From: Chara braunii
Lineage: Eukaryota > Streptophyta > Charophyceae > Charales > Characeae
Length of the DNA stretch: 28,731 nucleotides
Direction: 5' to 3'
Assembly: GCA_003427395.1 (NCBI GenBank)
Contig: BFEA01000254.1
Location: 323,304-352,034, forward strand
Under the pieces are notes generated by a model. It had not been told where the DNA came from and ran no database searches. It saw only the letters and a program-made list of their open reading frames with translations. A program made the translations under genes and the position numbers. Shown here piece after piece: positions 19,301-28,684 of the stretch (the first letter of the stretch is position 1; each line of letters opens with the position of its first letter).

Positions 19301-22300
19301 AAGGAATATAACAGTGGAACGACGAGACACGCAGATATGACGAGGCAGCCGCTGAACTGTCACCGACCAGGCTTTGAGAACAGCGAATGTGATGCGTCAG
19401 AAGGGTCGGCAGGGATATGGGAGGATGATGAAGAGTATGACCTTCAAACTGTAAGTGCCGAAACTGGTAGTAGGTTCAGGCATCAAACCCTGCCGTCCTA
19501 CGAAGTGTGTGGTGCACACGACATGGCCTTGCACAAGCAGAAGAGGCGCAAAGTGTCGAAAAGCTCACAGCAGACGGGAAAGTTACCAGGAAGGCGGCAA
19601 ACAGACAGCATGACCAAAGGGTTTTCATCAGCCCAAGGTGAGTCCAGTGAAGATATGGATGAGCTTCAGAGCAATGGGAGTGATGGACCAGGTGGTGGTG
19701 CTGCTGTGAAGGGCCTATACCGAGGCAGGTTGTCGCAGAAGGGTCAGCAGAGAAAGTCGTTGAGCAAGCAGACAAAAGGCTGTGCAGACATGGAGCGTGA
19801 GGCAAGGCAGGTGGAAGACAACGCCGGTGGAGACGTGAGCAGTGGCGGACGGTGCACAGGACACATTCCTAGGATGAAGATGGAGGGATCGGCTCAGAAG
19901 CGGAAGCCCTTAGGAGATGGCGGATGGGAGAGACAATGTGGAGATGAGACAAAGGACGACAGTGAGGGGTATGATGAAGAGATGCAAGCTATGACAGCAG
20001 AAGAGGGTGACGTGACCAGCAACGAGCAAGTCCAGCCTAGTGATAGAGACAGGGAATCGAACAGATGGGAGGCCACCCGTGGATTGTGTAGATCTCAGAG
20101 AAGGACATTGTTGGACACGTCAGAAGCCGGCTGTGGGAGCGGAGAGTGTGGGGGCGGCCAGCTTGAATATGGTAATGAAGCCAATGAGGAGATTGAGAAT
20201 GATTGTGCCACAGACTGGGACAGATTGTCAAGTGAATGGGGGCAATGCAGGTCGCCACATACCCGCTTAAAGACCAACTTCCAGCGTGGCCATGAGATCC
20301 AGGGAGAAAAACTTGAAAAAGGTTCGATCAATCAGAAATCGATGTACGTGAAGTCTGCAGCAGGACAGAGCGAACACAGCGATGAAGCTGACGAGGATAG
20401 TGAAAACGCTTGTGTAACAGGTTGTAACAGATCATCGAATCGATGGAGGCGACGCAGATCCCTGAAGAGTAAGTCTTGGGGTGGGCATGAGATCCAGGAA
20501 GGAAAACCTTTGGGCAGTAGGAACCCGATCGGTCTGGTGGAGTCTGCAGATGACTGCATGAAGGGTAGAGGCAGGGGCAGGACCAATGATGAAGCTGATG
20601 GAGCTCAAGCAAGCGGGGGAGATCGTCGCAGACATACGCAAAGAGGAGAAGCACCCTCCTCACTCGTGAGGGTGAGATATCCCTTAGGTGGCTGCGGCAA
20701 TGAGATCGAGGAGGTGAAGCCGTTGGGTAATCAAGAAGTGATTGCTGTGGAATCTGTGGATGAGCATCTGATGGGCAGTGACAAGGCTCGTGACAAAGCC
20801 GCTGATGATTTAGCGAATGGTAGAGGTTGCGGCAGACAAAAGACCTCCTCCTTGTCGTCACACGAAGTTCGGGAGAAGTCTGTGTGCGACAGCGTTCGTC
20901 AGCAGAGAGCAGGATACTTGGTGAGTCAGCAACCTGTCTGTGCAGACTCTGCGATGGAGCGTACGGGAGACAGGGGTGAGGCTGATGAGGAGGCTGAGCA
21001 TGCTGTAGCAAATGGAAGAGGTTGCCATGTATATCTGCACAACGAAAAGGGCCCCTCCTCATCGTGTGACCTTCGGGAAAAGACCTCTAAGGGCAGCTGT
21101 AGCCCTGGAAGTCCCAAGGTGAAGCTGGAAGACAACAGCGTTTTTGAGACTCGGAGAGGAGAATCCTCTGGCAGTCAGAAACTCGTGTGCCGGGACACTG
21201 TGACAGAGCGCACGGCAGACAGGGAAGCGGCTGAGGACGAGGCTGACGATGCCGTGGCGCATGGAAGAGGCTTCCGCAGCACATATCTGCACAAAGAAAC
21301 GACCCCCTCATCGTCGTGTGACGCTTTGGAGAAGGCACCCTTGGCGGCCAGCTGTAGCCCAGAAAATCACATGGTGAAGCCGGTGGGCGACAGTGTTTTT
21401 GAGAATTGCAGAGAAGAATGTTTGGGCGGTCAGAAACGAATCTGTGCGGGTTCCCTAATGGAGCCTACCGAAGAGAAGAGCGAGGCGGATGATAAAGCTG
21501 ATGATGCTGTAGGAGATGGAAGGAGTTGTCATGGGTATCTACAACACAAACAAAAGAGCCTGTCCTCATCGTGCGAGGTTTGGGAGGAGATGCGCCAGCG
21601 CAGCGGCAACCGTGAGAGTTCCAAGGCTAAGTCAGGAGGCAGCTCGCAGCCAATTTGTGTGGACTCGGAGAAAGAGAGTACACGATGTAGGGATTCTGAA
21701 AAAGAGAGCACAGTAGACAAGTGCCAAGCTGATGATGAACCTGTTGATGCCGTCGAAGACGGAAGGCGTTTCCATTTTCGAAATCTGCGCAAACAAAAGA
21801 CCCCCTTGCCACCATGGCAGGCTTGGGAGCAGACATCCCGGGCCAGCTGTAGCCATGAAAGCGAAAGTGCCAAGGCAAAGCCTGGAAGCAATCAGCAACC
21901 AATTTGTGTGGACTTGGAGAAAGAGAGTACAAGATGCAGGGACTCTGAAAGAGAGAGCACAGTAGACAAGTGCCAAGCTGATGATGAACCTGTTGATGCT
22001 GTCGAAGATGGAAGACGTTCCCATTTTAGCAATCTGCACACACAAAAGAGCCCTTCCCCACCACCACCATGCCAGGTTTCGGAGAAGACATCCCGGGCCA
22101 GCTGTAGCCGGGAAAGCGAAAGTCCCATGGCAAAGCCTGGAAGCAATCAGCACCCAATTTGTGTGGAGTCGGAGAGAGAGAGTGCGAGAGGCAGAGATTC
22201 GGAAAAAGAGGAGAGCGCGAAGGGCAGAACCCAGACTGATGGCGAAGACGATGCCGCTGTTGTAGAACTGAGAAGTGGCCACAAGCTCAAGAAGCGCAAG

Positions 22301-22507
22301 CAACTATCTAGATCGACTGCAGTAGATGCAAATGATTGCGGTGTCGACAGCGGGTCTCAACCTCGACACCAAACTGGGTCTGTGCAGTTGGGCAAAAGCA
22401 GTAAGAAATCGCGGAAAAACATGGTCTCTCTCAAACATGGCTTGTCTCATTACCAACTTACGACAGGAGCAGGACAAGCAACCAACAAGAGGACTAAGGT
22501 GAGTTAG
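16340..22507 (+). CDS. large repeat-containing, probably nuclear protein (2055 aa), function unknown
   Basis: I do not recognise this protein. The first ATG after an in-frame stop at 16286-16288 is at 16340; TTG at 16334 is a less likely start. An exon boundary upstream is possible, since AG sites precede the ATG. The 2055 codons run without interruption, so the gene is real. Composition is polar and low-complexity, with acidic stretches (residues about 50-70 and 335-362), basic patches resembling nuclear localisation signals (QKRRKVSKS near 1066, KLKKRKQ near 1982) and one AT-hook-like GGRPRKG near 834. There is no enzymatic motif, signal peptide or membrane segment. Residues about 1270-1967 form roughly ten degenerate tandem repeats. 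The frame ends TKVS and TAG; the final bases AAG-GTGAGT also match a splice donor (phase 0), so a downstream exon may be missing. Canonical AATAAA signals 47-80 bases later support ending here instead. Confidence 0.85.
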   Translation: MKLGRMGRKMQGRSEMTQGKKAGRSSQIVGICRSLSYSSCQDDIQPFAANNDHEEDSYDDDSDHLIDEQEPPPAARQVQIRMMTKELCTFTPRDRKMESVSVDRCKSLCLLRNHHVPGNGGKSNEAEKGAEAVFSKEFRTVMMSQVDPLSHIGKLSSFWNPSGSALPVVCQDREPSEWKASDRPWPGSGRRGRSVRENHSENYSEKHSENYSEEECRLANVFPGIGEETSSLGRGSCAVVRDGRTGSSSSSKGRLLCAARAQANVNVSGSAKRKAAARKSSTMRMAGPQAVDRDKVSCRSNFSAKRVAASNGDERRKQAVHWKDNRVNYDSREEGAQAEGEEEEEWLLSFPSNPEEEEEEEEVGANAVHCQRQMPCYQGHNLLEQRRRCAVKQQTTMRNQQAKERRPWNGDATESPLSCQKTESRSDAADVHFSDDDVRARDTNQAADGSIDWLRSVPDQNRSFASTRGVRKGGGGGEHDGVRHAKTTLKVGYGTSFVGKKHMVRSPVSADGIINKRNMSGLDGGGESESGLIHDAEHWIGDQWTASESSDEELREIGGRRTNQQRPSPLSAHRPGRCKDGRKHAPPLTPPRKHEYVHGGVSNGGARQSSDHADSHSHSGFHSNPARRFDGSANPRHQYHGKGNQMRSLESSDMRRREVAVAHSGCVESGENDEAGQMSWERNRRETEGIDGKNHGGSVKDQHTPAYLCKTGVPNNLGQDGLEPEEDVAEDDTFHDGRGGGEWRGRGPDRVSASVSSLGDRIGTRDSSASIPTKRAGKQQCIGQKIFQVQGRSRGRGSQRHVEKGMLVREEIVSRSNGLRQTSSTGKRQTPQQPGGRPRKGVPSLGLGLEGSGLKSSPPDGFISEPGFEPFGAVLPTRENVRRRSSAVVKGDEGSWVWNYSQRSHEDLRCGLSGPAYSDEETEVFASDKDSAGGDVTPKLSAEQIWSRQQIGNQDQRAKMGRESRMGAKSKGGGGSTRRKPAFGQYDKEYNSGTTRHADMTRQPLNCHRPGFENSECDASEGSAGIWEDDEEYDLQTVSAETGSRFRHQTLPSYEVCGAHDMALHKQKRRKVSKSSQQTGKLPGRRQTDSMTKGFSSAQGESSEDMDELQSNGSDGPGGGAAVKGLYRGRLSQKGQQRKSLSKQTKGCADMEREARQVEDNAGGDVSSGGRCTGHIPRMKMEGSAQKRKPLGDGGWERQCGDETKDDSEGYDEEMQAMTAEEGDVTSNEQVQPSDRDRESNRWEATRGLCRSQRRTLLDTSEAGCGSGECGGGQLEYGNEANEEIENDCATDWDRLSSEWGQCRSPHTRLKTNFQRGHEIQGEKLEKGSINQKSMYVKSAAGQSEHSDEADEDSENACVTGCNRSSNRWRRRRSLKSKSWGGHEIQEGKPLGSRNPIGLVESADDCMKGRGRGRTNDEADGAQASGGDRRRHTQRGEAPSSLVRVRYPLGGCGNEIEEVKPLGNQEVIAVESVDEHLMGSDKARDKAADDLANGRGCGRQKTSSLSSHEVREKSVCDSVRQQRAGYLVSQQPVCADSAMERTGDRGEADEEAEHAVANGRGCHVYLHNEKGPSSSCDLREKTSKGSCSPGSPKVKLEDNSVFETRRGESSGSQKLVCRDTVTERTADREAAEDEADDAVAHGRGFRSTYLHKETTPSSSCDALEKAPLAASCSPENHMVKPVGDSVFENCREECLGGQKRICAGSLMEPTEEKSEADDKADDAVGDGRSCHGYLQHKQKSLSSSCEVWEEMRQRSGNRESSKAKSGGSSQPICVDSEKESTRCRDSEKESTVDKCQADDEPVDAVEDGRRFHFRNLRKQKTPLPPWQAWEQTSRASCSHESESAKAKPGSNQQPICVDLEKESTRCRDSERESTVDKCQADDEPVDAVEDGRRSHFSNLHTQKSPSPPPPCQVSEKTSRASCSRESESPMAKPGSNQHPICVESERESARGRDSEKEESAKGRTQTDGEDDAAVVELRSGHKLKKRKQLSRSTAVDANDCGVDSGSQPRHQTGSVQLGKSSKKSRKNMVSLKHGLSHYQLTTGAGQATNKRTKVS
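20150..22240 (+). repeat. ten degenerate coding tandem repeats within the large gene
   Basis: Acidic anchors of the type EADEE, ADDEPVDAVEDGR or EADDAV recur at about 20177, 20385, 20591, 20796, 20978, 21239, 21484, 21726, 21974 and 22232. Spacing is 182-208 bases in the 5' part and about 240-260 in the 3' part. A full unit has four segments: a short hydrophobic-acidic motif (PICVDSEKES), the acidic anchor ending in GR, a SSSCEVxEK and SRxSCS segment, and a KAKPGSNQ linker. Units eight and nine (around 21660-22100) are nearly identical at DNA level over long stretches, while the first units are strongly diverged, so the array has expanded most recently at its 3' end. Confidence 0.85.
22499..22504 (+). 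promoter_or_regulatory. possible 5' splice donor overlapping the stop codon
   Basis: ACTAAG followed by GTGAGT matches the eukaryotic donor consensus. Splicing here would keep residues 1-2053 and remove the VS-stop ending. Competing evidence is the poly(A) signal cluster just downstream. Confidence 0.35.
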
Positions 22508-22553
22508 AACTTTTTTGAACATCACTCCAAAACACGGAACGACAGTGCATGGA

Positions 22554-22586
22554 AATAAAGTTTAATAAACTTAAATAATAAATAAA
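22554..22586 (+). terminator. cluster of three AATAAA polyadenylation signals
   Basis: AATAAA occurs at 22554-22559, 22564-22569 and 22581-22586, 47 to 76 bases after the stop codon of the large gene, in an AT-rich stretch. This is the expected place for a 3' UTR end. Confidence 0.6.
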
Positions 22587-22601
22587 CTTAATATAGACTA
22601 T

Positions 22602-22723
22602 GGGCCTCGCTGCACTACTCTCCACATGTGCAAAATGAGAATGAATTGTCCGCTAGAACGTGGAAAGATACACCTCCATATTTTTTGTCTTTTGTGCAAA
22701 TGGAGAGTAGTGCAGCGAGGACC
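22602..22723. mobile_element. MITE, PIF/Harbinger-like (122 bp)
   Basis: It starts GGGCCTCGCTGCACTACTCT and ends with the reverse complement of GGTCCTCGCTGCACTACTCT; about 20 of the first 22 bases pair. TAT flanks both sides (22599-22601 and 22724-22726). Its inside (AAAATGAGAATGAA, CCGCTAGAAC) matches the reverse of the element at 7531-7652, which is also 122 bp long. Confidence 0.82.
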
Positions 22724-22837
22724 TATTTCAGTCAGTTTGAAATCGGAATCGGAGGTTTAGTTTATCAGAAGCTTTTTGGCTTCACATGGTTTCCAATTTC
22801 CTTTTTTTTTCCCTTTTTTCTTTTTTCTTTTTTCTTT

Positions 22838-22862
22838 GGGGGGTGGGGGGGGGGGGGGGGGG
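22838..22862 (+). repeat. poly-G run after a pyrimidine tract
   Basis: GGGGGGT followed by about 18 G, directly after a 40-base C/T-rich stretch. The length is probably unreliable. Confidence 0.9.
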
Positions 22863-23160
22863 TTGTTTGACAGGTGCTCGGGAATCCCTCAGTTGCCGGT
22901 GGGAGTTTGGGCTGCTGATTTCCAAACTTCAGTCAGGATAGGGTAGCGAGAGGATGAGATAGGTGAGATAGATGCGGAATAATGTACATAGATTATAAGA
23001 TTGAGAGAAGAACATAGAATTAGAAAAAAAAAAAAAAATAGAAGGAAATACCAAATAGGAAGTTTTCCAAATTCCAAATAGGGCTTTTTTAAAATGATAA
23101 ACATCATAAAAAGAATAGAGAATCTTGGTTCGATCTGCCCTGATGCTGTCAAGCGAGACC
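22863..23160. other. spacer, no gene recognised
   Basis: AT-rich sequence with a poly-A run (about 23024-23038) and a short CCAAATAGG repeat near 23051-23083. Nothing coding is evident. Confidence 0.4.
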
Positions 23161-23163
23161 TAT

Positions 23164-23325
23164 TTCTTTTTTTTATGTGTGTGTAAGAGGGAGACGGCCT
23201 TGAGATATCAGCATTGAGCTGGCTGGCCCCAGGTACTTCATAATAATTTTGATTGCATCTGGATTCGAACCTAGGTCTTGTATTTCAACAGTTCATGGGG
23301 GTACCAACTGAGCTAGGCCTGGTGT
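23164..23325 (-). mobile_element. tRNA-derived SINE
   Basis: On the minus strand there is an RNA polymerase III box A (TAGCTCAGTTGGTA, 23302-23315) and a perfect box B (GGTTCGAATCC, 23261-23271), about 30 bases apart as in tRNA genes. These are followed by about 85 bases of unrelated body and an A-rich tail (ACATAAAAAAAAGAAA, about 23164-23179). The arms expected of a real tRNA do not pair well, so this is a SINE head rather than a functional tRNA. No clear target duplication was found. Confidence 0.75.
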
Positions 23326-23424
23326 GAGTCTGTGATACCCATGTCCCACTTGGACACAGGGCAGTCTGATGTTGTTTCTGTCGTTTGGGGCGGTGTCAGT
23401 TGGTCATTCAGTTTTACCACCTCT

Positions 23425-23612
23425 TTTTTTTTTTTTGTCTTTTCAATCTTTTGTCGTTTTCACCTCCCAGCAGTTATAGATCCGTACATCTGGGCCTAAG
23501 GCCCTCCTCCGCGCAAGCACAGATTCAAACCGGGGACCTCGGCCTCAAGAGCCAAGTCTTTTCAACCTCCAGTGCTTGGCCCATACATGGGCCGTGGGCC
23601 ATCCCCGTTAAC
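23425..23612 (-). mobile_element. second SINE-like element, diverged tRNA-type head
   Basis: The minus strand has GGGCCAAGCACTGG (about 23571-23584, box A-like), then GGTTTGAATC (about 23521-23530, box B with one change), a GC-rich hairpin segment (GGGCCTTAGGCCC), and an A tail (T run at about 23425-23437). The head and the CGTTAACGGGG segment upstream are related to the CCACCAGTACTT family at 10703-10740. Confidence 0.5.
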
Positions 23613-23781
23613 GCGCCTGAGGAAGCGGGGGTCGTGTGAGTAGCAACCCGGTCGACCCAGCAAGGCGGGGCTACGGTATTTGCGGTACAGCACATCGCAC
23701 GGGAAAAAAAATGAAATTGAACAATGTAAATCCTATGAAGGAAAAAAAAACAAAAAAACAAATGCTCGAATGATGCGGCGA

Positions 23782-23806
23782 CTCTCTCTCTCTCTCTCTC
23801 TCTCTC
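23782..23806. repeat. (CT)n microsatellite
   Basis: Twelve CT units between unique sequence. Confidence 0.97.
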
Positions 23807-23845
23807 AGTGGGAAGATTCACTCCCGCCCTGCCATTTTTAAAGTT

Positions 23846-23846
<1 letters not shown>

Positions 23847-23887
<41 letters not shown>
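23847..23887. repeat. (CA)n microsatellite abutting adapter
   Basis: Twenty CA units run directly into the adapter at 23888, so the true right flank of this repeat is not known. Confidence 0.97.
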
Positions 23888-23889
<2 letters not shown>

Positions 23890-23925
23890 GTCTCTTATAC
23901 ACATCTAGATGTGTATAAGAGACAG
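23888..23925. other. Nextera mate-pair junction adapter (two Tn5 mosaic ends), contaminant
   Basis: CTGTCTCTTATACACATCT at 23888-23906 is followed immediately by its exact reverse complement at 23907-23925. This 38-base palindrome is the circularisation junction used in Nextera mate-pair libraries. Its translations (SYTHLDVYKRQ, MCIRDS) are known contaminant peptides. It is not genomic DNA of the organism and marks a false join. Confidence 0.98.
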
Positions 23926-26900
23926 CATAAGAGCAGTTCCGGTTAAGTGGTCCCCACTGTTGCAGGCTCCATCTATTGGTGGGGAGCAGCACCTGCTGGA
24001 AATTGGGGCCCCTGTCCCTGTACGTGTACTGAAGTTTTTTATTTTTTATTTCATTTTTAGTGTACTAAAGTTTGTCACTGGTGGCCCCATCTCTTGTGTC
24101 TTAGGGCATTGCCACACAGAACACGAAATGAAAACGAAACGAGTACATCTGCCCACAGAATGTGGCAACATACAGTGTCACTCGTTACTATTTATAGCAA
24201 ACCGATGAACCTGGCCATTTTCTGCGGGAAGATGCACTCGTTTCGTTTTCGTTTCCGTTTCGTGTGCCGTGCGGCGATGCCCTTAGGCTCTTAGCAAATG
24301 ACTGCCAACTGTTCGCCCAGCCCCACACTACTGGCAGCTTGATGAGAATAGTAGGCCCTTGGGCCCTGGCTAAACCTTTCTTTTATTTTGCTTTGAGCAT
24401 GACCTGATGAGAGACATTTCTGGAAGTCCGTCGTCCCAAGCGAGAAGAAATAACCCACATTCCGAATAGGCTAAGCAATGAGAGAAGTGCCCGAAAGCGC
24501 GCTTCCAAAACAAGAACATTTTTTAACCCACATTTGGTAAGGGCCAAGCAAAGAGAGAGTGCCCAAAAGTGTGGCCAAAGCAGAAACATATAACCCACAG
24601 TTATCACAGGCGAAGCAATGACAGACATGTCCTAAGCAAGAACATATAACCCGCAGTCTGCACAGGCCTCGTCCTTGCTTTGGACACGCAATGTTATCCT
24701 TTCTTGACCAGTTAAACCACCAGTACTTCCTAAAGTCGTGCCCATTAACGCTACGCGGTTTTAGGAAACGTACGGGCCACTACAGGAGCGCCCAAATTCA
24801 TCCAACTAGAAACATTTCTACTCTATTTTTTTCCACGGCCGATAGCTGGGCCAAGTACTGGTGGTTTAACATGTGTCTTGGAGCACATAAGAGATAGTAG
24901 GTCAGGCCAATGGTTGCGATGGGTGTGAATATTGATATTGACTCTAAATTTCAAAGTCTTTATTACTTTTTTTCGGTTTTTAACTAGGAAAGAAAAAACA
25001 ATTGACAATGTAAGGCCTCTGTAAAACTCAGGATGGTGAAGGATTCCCAAGGGGATTGAAACACAACTTGAATCATTACGTCACCCAGTCAATTTCCTCC
25101 GATGCGGCCGGGAGTGAAGTTTGGGGGTTGGGCCACGGCGCCAGCCAAAAGAAGGCCGGCCTTGCAGGTTCGTTTTTTTTTTTGACGCCCACTGCCCAGG
25201 TCGTTTGCAGGGTCAGAAAATGCTTCTCCAAAGGTACTCAGTCTCAGACTGGTGGTTTAAACTTTAAACCACCACAGTGACTACCTTTCCAAGGCAAAGC
25301 CGAGAATTGAAAATGTAACATTTCACAAAGTTTGGAGGGTTGGGGGAGGGTTGGCATGGGGAGAGGAGTCCAAAACTAACGGCGCTACCGCGCTGACATG
25401 GTACGGGCCCTTTAAAGTTTAACCACCAGTACTTGGCCCAGGTATCGGCCACGGCGCTTCCCCGTTAACGCACCACGCCTTTAGGGCTTCGGGGTACCGT
25501 ACCACAATGGCTGGAAGCGCCAGCCAAAAAAAAATCAAAACGGCACCCCGGCGCTTCGGCAAAAAATGGCGCGCAGGGGCATTCCAGGCTCGGCGTCGAT
25601 AGCTGGGCCAAGTACTGGTGGTTTAACATATTATTATGTCCACCAGCCAAATCCGGAGGCCGACCTGAATGCGGCCGCAGGCCATTACTGGTGCCCCACT
25701 TCTATCTTCTATTTCCTAAATCCTCACTACTTGTACCGGTCGTGCTCACGCTCGGAAGAGCGTCACAGTGGTGCATCGCGGCGGTTCGCAGCCTCGGCAA
25801 AAAGAGGCTGGGAGGTAGAGTGGTGGCTTAAGGCTTTTTGAGTTTGTAGATGGCTCCTTGACATCGATGGGGAGCTGCACCTGGTCCTGCTGGAAACCGG
25901 CAGGCTCAGCATTCCAGTCCAATATTTTTACTACTACATTCCACTGCGCATGTTTGCTACTGTCTTCACCCGCGAGTAGAGCACGTGGTGATTATCACTG
26001 CATCTGGCTTTTTGAGTTTGTAGATGGCTCCTTGACATCGATGGGGAGCTGCACCTGGTCCTGCTGGAATCCGGCAGGCTCAGCATTCCAGTCCAATATT
26101 TTTACTAATACTACATTCCACTGCACATGTTTGCTACTGTCCTCACCCGCGAATAGAACACGTGGTGATTATCACTGCATCTGGACTGAAATTTCCCACA
26201 AATACAGCGATAAAAACTAAGTGTTTTCTTCGGATGAAGAGGGTACCGGGCGTTCTATTTGGGTGAAGACGGTAGTTGGTACACTGGTGAACTGTCGAAA
26301 CTTGAAATTCAGACCCATATGCCTGCAATGATGCAACCAGAATGAACAGAATTTTAAGTGAATAAGAGTGCAGCTAAATTCATGCTAAGTCACAGGTGTA
26401 CGCAACTGCAATTTCACCCTTCCTTTTCATCTGGGTAGCGCTGAAATTTCACCCAGGCTGTAGATCTTTCCTGGTCTTCCTCTTCTTCCAGGCGCAAGGT
26501 CCCGCTAGCGAACAGGATGGGATTGAATGCCTGCATCTTGACGCGTTTGTAGAAAGGTGCAGAAAATCGAGATCGAACTGCGTTTCCGCACCTTCGTTTG
26601 AAACACGTCCAGATTCAGGCGTTCAATCCAATCCTCTTTGCTAGTGGGACCTCACCCCTGGTGTCGTCACAAACTAATGCCCAACAACAATTCTTTCTAC
26701 AGGCCCTGGGAAGGATGCATGGCATTGCATGCTACTTTCCTTTGGCCCTCTAATCTTGGTGGCGAGTACAACATCAAGTTAGCGAAAGGATGGAACATAG
26801 GGTGAGTTCTCTGATGGGGTGGCACATAAATCGAATAAGACGGCTGGCCTATCTGATTCTTCTGCAATCACTTTCAAATTTCAATATTTCCCGAGGCGCA

Positions 26901-28684
26901 TACCTCTTTGGCAGCAACTTTCCGGATGTTCCTTCTCTTGGGGGGAATTAGCCATTTTTTTTTGAACAACTTCCCCCGATCCCTGAAAAAGGTCTGCAGT
27001 GTCTCTTGGCCTCAACAACAGCCATACTAGACTCCCGCACCTTCTCGACTATGTTCTTGATGGCTTGTTGCAGCTCGCCTGCGAACGGCTTCATGAATTC
27101 CAAATGCCTACAGGATACTTCTGCTGCTCCGATCTGGGAAGCCGAAAGTCAATTGGCGCTCTTGGCCTCCCTTTTAGCGTCCTTGCTGTAGCCGGGAGAG
27201 CGGACGAGCTGTTGATGCTTGCCACTTAGGCCCTTTTTTATCCCAGTGGATCTGGTTGGCCCTTAACACTTGTTCACCCCTACAGTTCCTGCCCTCAGTC
27301 TAGCCTGGTGTCTTCGGCTGTTAATGTTTGCTGTCTCTGTCCGCTGCATCCCGCGTCCAGGGATTGCCCAAATTCGGCTGCCTCAGAGCCTCCTCTCTTG
27401 TTTTCAGTATGTGTACCTTTTAGCCGGACCACCGTTTGAGCATATTGCAATAACCCGCTTCAATATGCCTCGTTGTTTGTAGGCCCGACACCAGACTGAG
27501 GCCGCACTGCGAAAGGGGAAAAGAGCCCCTGAAAGTGGCTTCAGGGGCCCTGCGCCCTACAGTTGACTAAAGTCAACTGTAAAGCGCCTCACGAGTCAAA
27601 GCCTGCATGTATGCGCATGCCACACTGTCTACATTGGTTGTACGCAGGTATCCAGGCAGCATTTGGACCAAGTGGAAGTCTGCAACTGTACGGGATCCAG
27701 GCCGTCAGCTGTGAGTCCTCCGTGGGTGAGGGATCGGAGGCAGGTCACTCCCGTCAACACTACTTATTGACGCTGCCTCGGGGAGTCAACATTCAGTCTT
27801 GCCATGCTGACTTGATGCTGGCTTGGTGCTGGCTGGACGCTGGTGCGATGCTGGCTTGACGCTGGCTGGACGCCGGCAGTGTGCGACGGCGATGCGAGAC
27901 TGCTGCATTCTCATGCTGGCGCCTCTCTGCTCTGGCACCAGCTATCTTCTGGCTTGCTGACGTGGCGCATGCCACACTGTCTACATTGCTGAAGTGACGC
28001 ATGCCACATTGTCTACATTGCTGACGTGGCGCATGCCACACTGTCTACATTGCTGGCGCAAGGCATGCTGTCTTCGACACTGCTGACGTGGCGCATGCCA
28101 CACTGTCTTTGTTGCTGAGCTGGACGCGACGAGGAGGGAGATCGGGATCTGTGGATTGATTGAGAGAGAGAGAGAGGATACTTACCTGTTGTTGCTGTCG
28201 ACATTGCACGCTGTTGTAACGTCTTCACGGGAGAACTGTGTCACGTGGCACTCTGATGTGATCAGACCCTGTCAGGCTCTTTCTTGGACACTGTTTGCTG
28301 ACGTGGAGGCGAGGGGAAGCCCGGAGAAGGAATGGGAAACGAGGGGCTGCTTTCTATGTGGTCATTGATGGACACTTACTCTTCCGCCCTCTATTCTCCC
28401 CCTCTCCTTCGTCAATTAGATACGAGACATTGTATCACGGATCACATTTCATGCTTATTGGAAACATTATTCAGCGCTGAGTTATCTTGTACTTCGACAC
28501 TTGACGAGTTTCCTCCAGACTGGGTTCATTACAATATGTTTCGTGTATGTGTCTCTCCCTAGAACATGGAAGTATCCACTGCCAACATGGAAGTATACAC
28601 TGCCAAAGGCCGGAAATGTGGTAGCATATATTTCCTTGTTCTACCGACAGATTCATTCCCATTTTGCTCATCCTATGGATAAAA

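Noticed and set aside
16608-22303. Many minus-strand frames of 60-244 codons
   Set aside because: They lie antisense to the 2055-residue frame, share no motif, and track its codon composition.
23255-23325. Functional tRNA gene
   Set aside because: Boxes A and B are good, but the D, anticodon and acceptor stems do not pair, and a SINE body and A-tail follow.
23525-24208. Open frames containing AVSYTHLDVYKRQ (minus) and starting MCIRDS (plus)
   Set aside because: These peptides are translations of the Nextera mosaic ends, well known as database contaminants.
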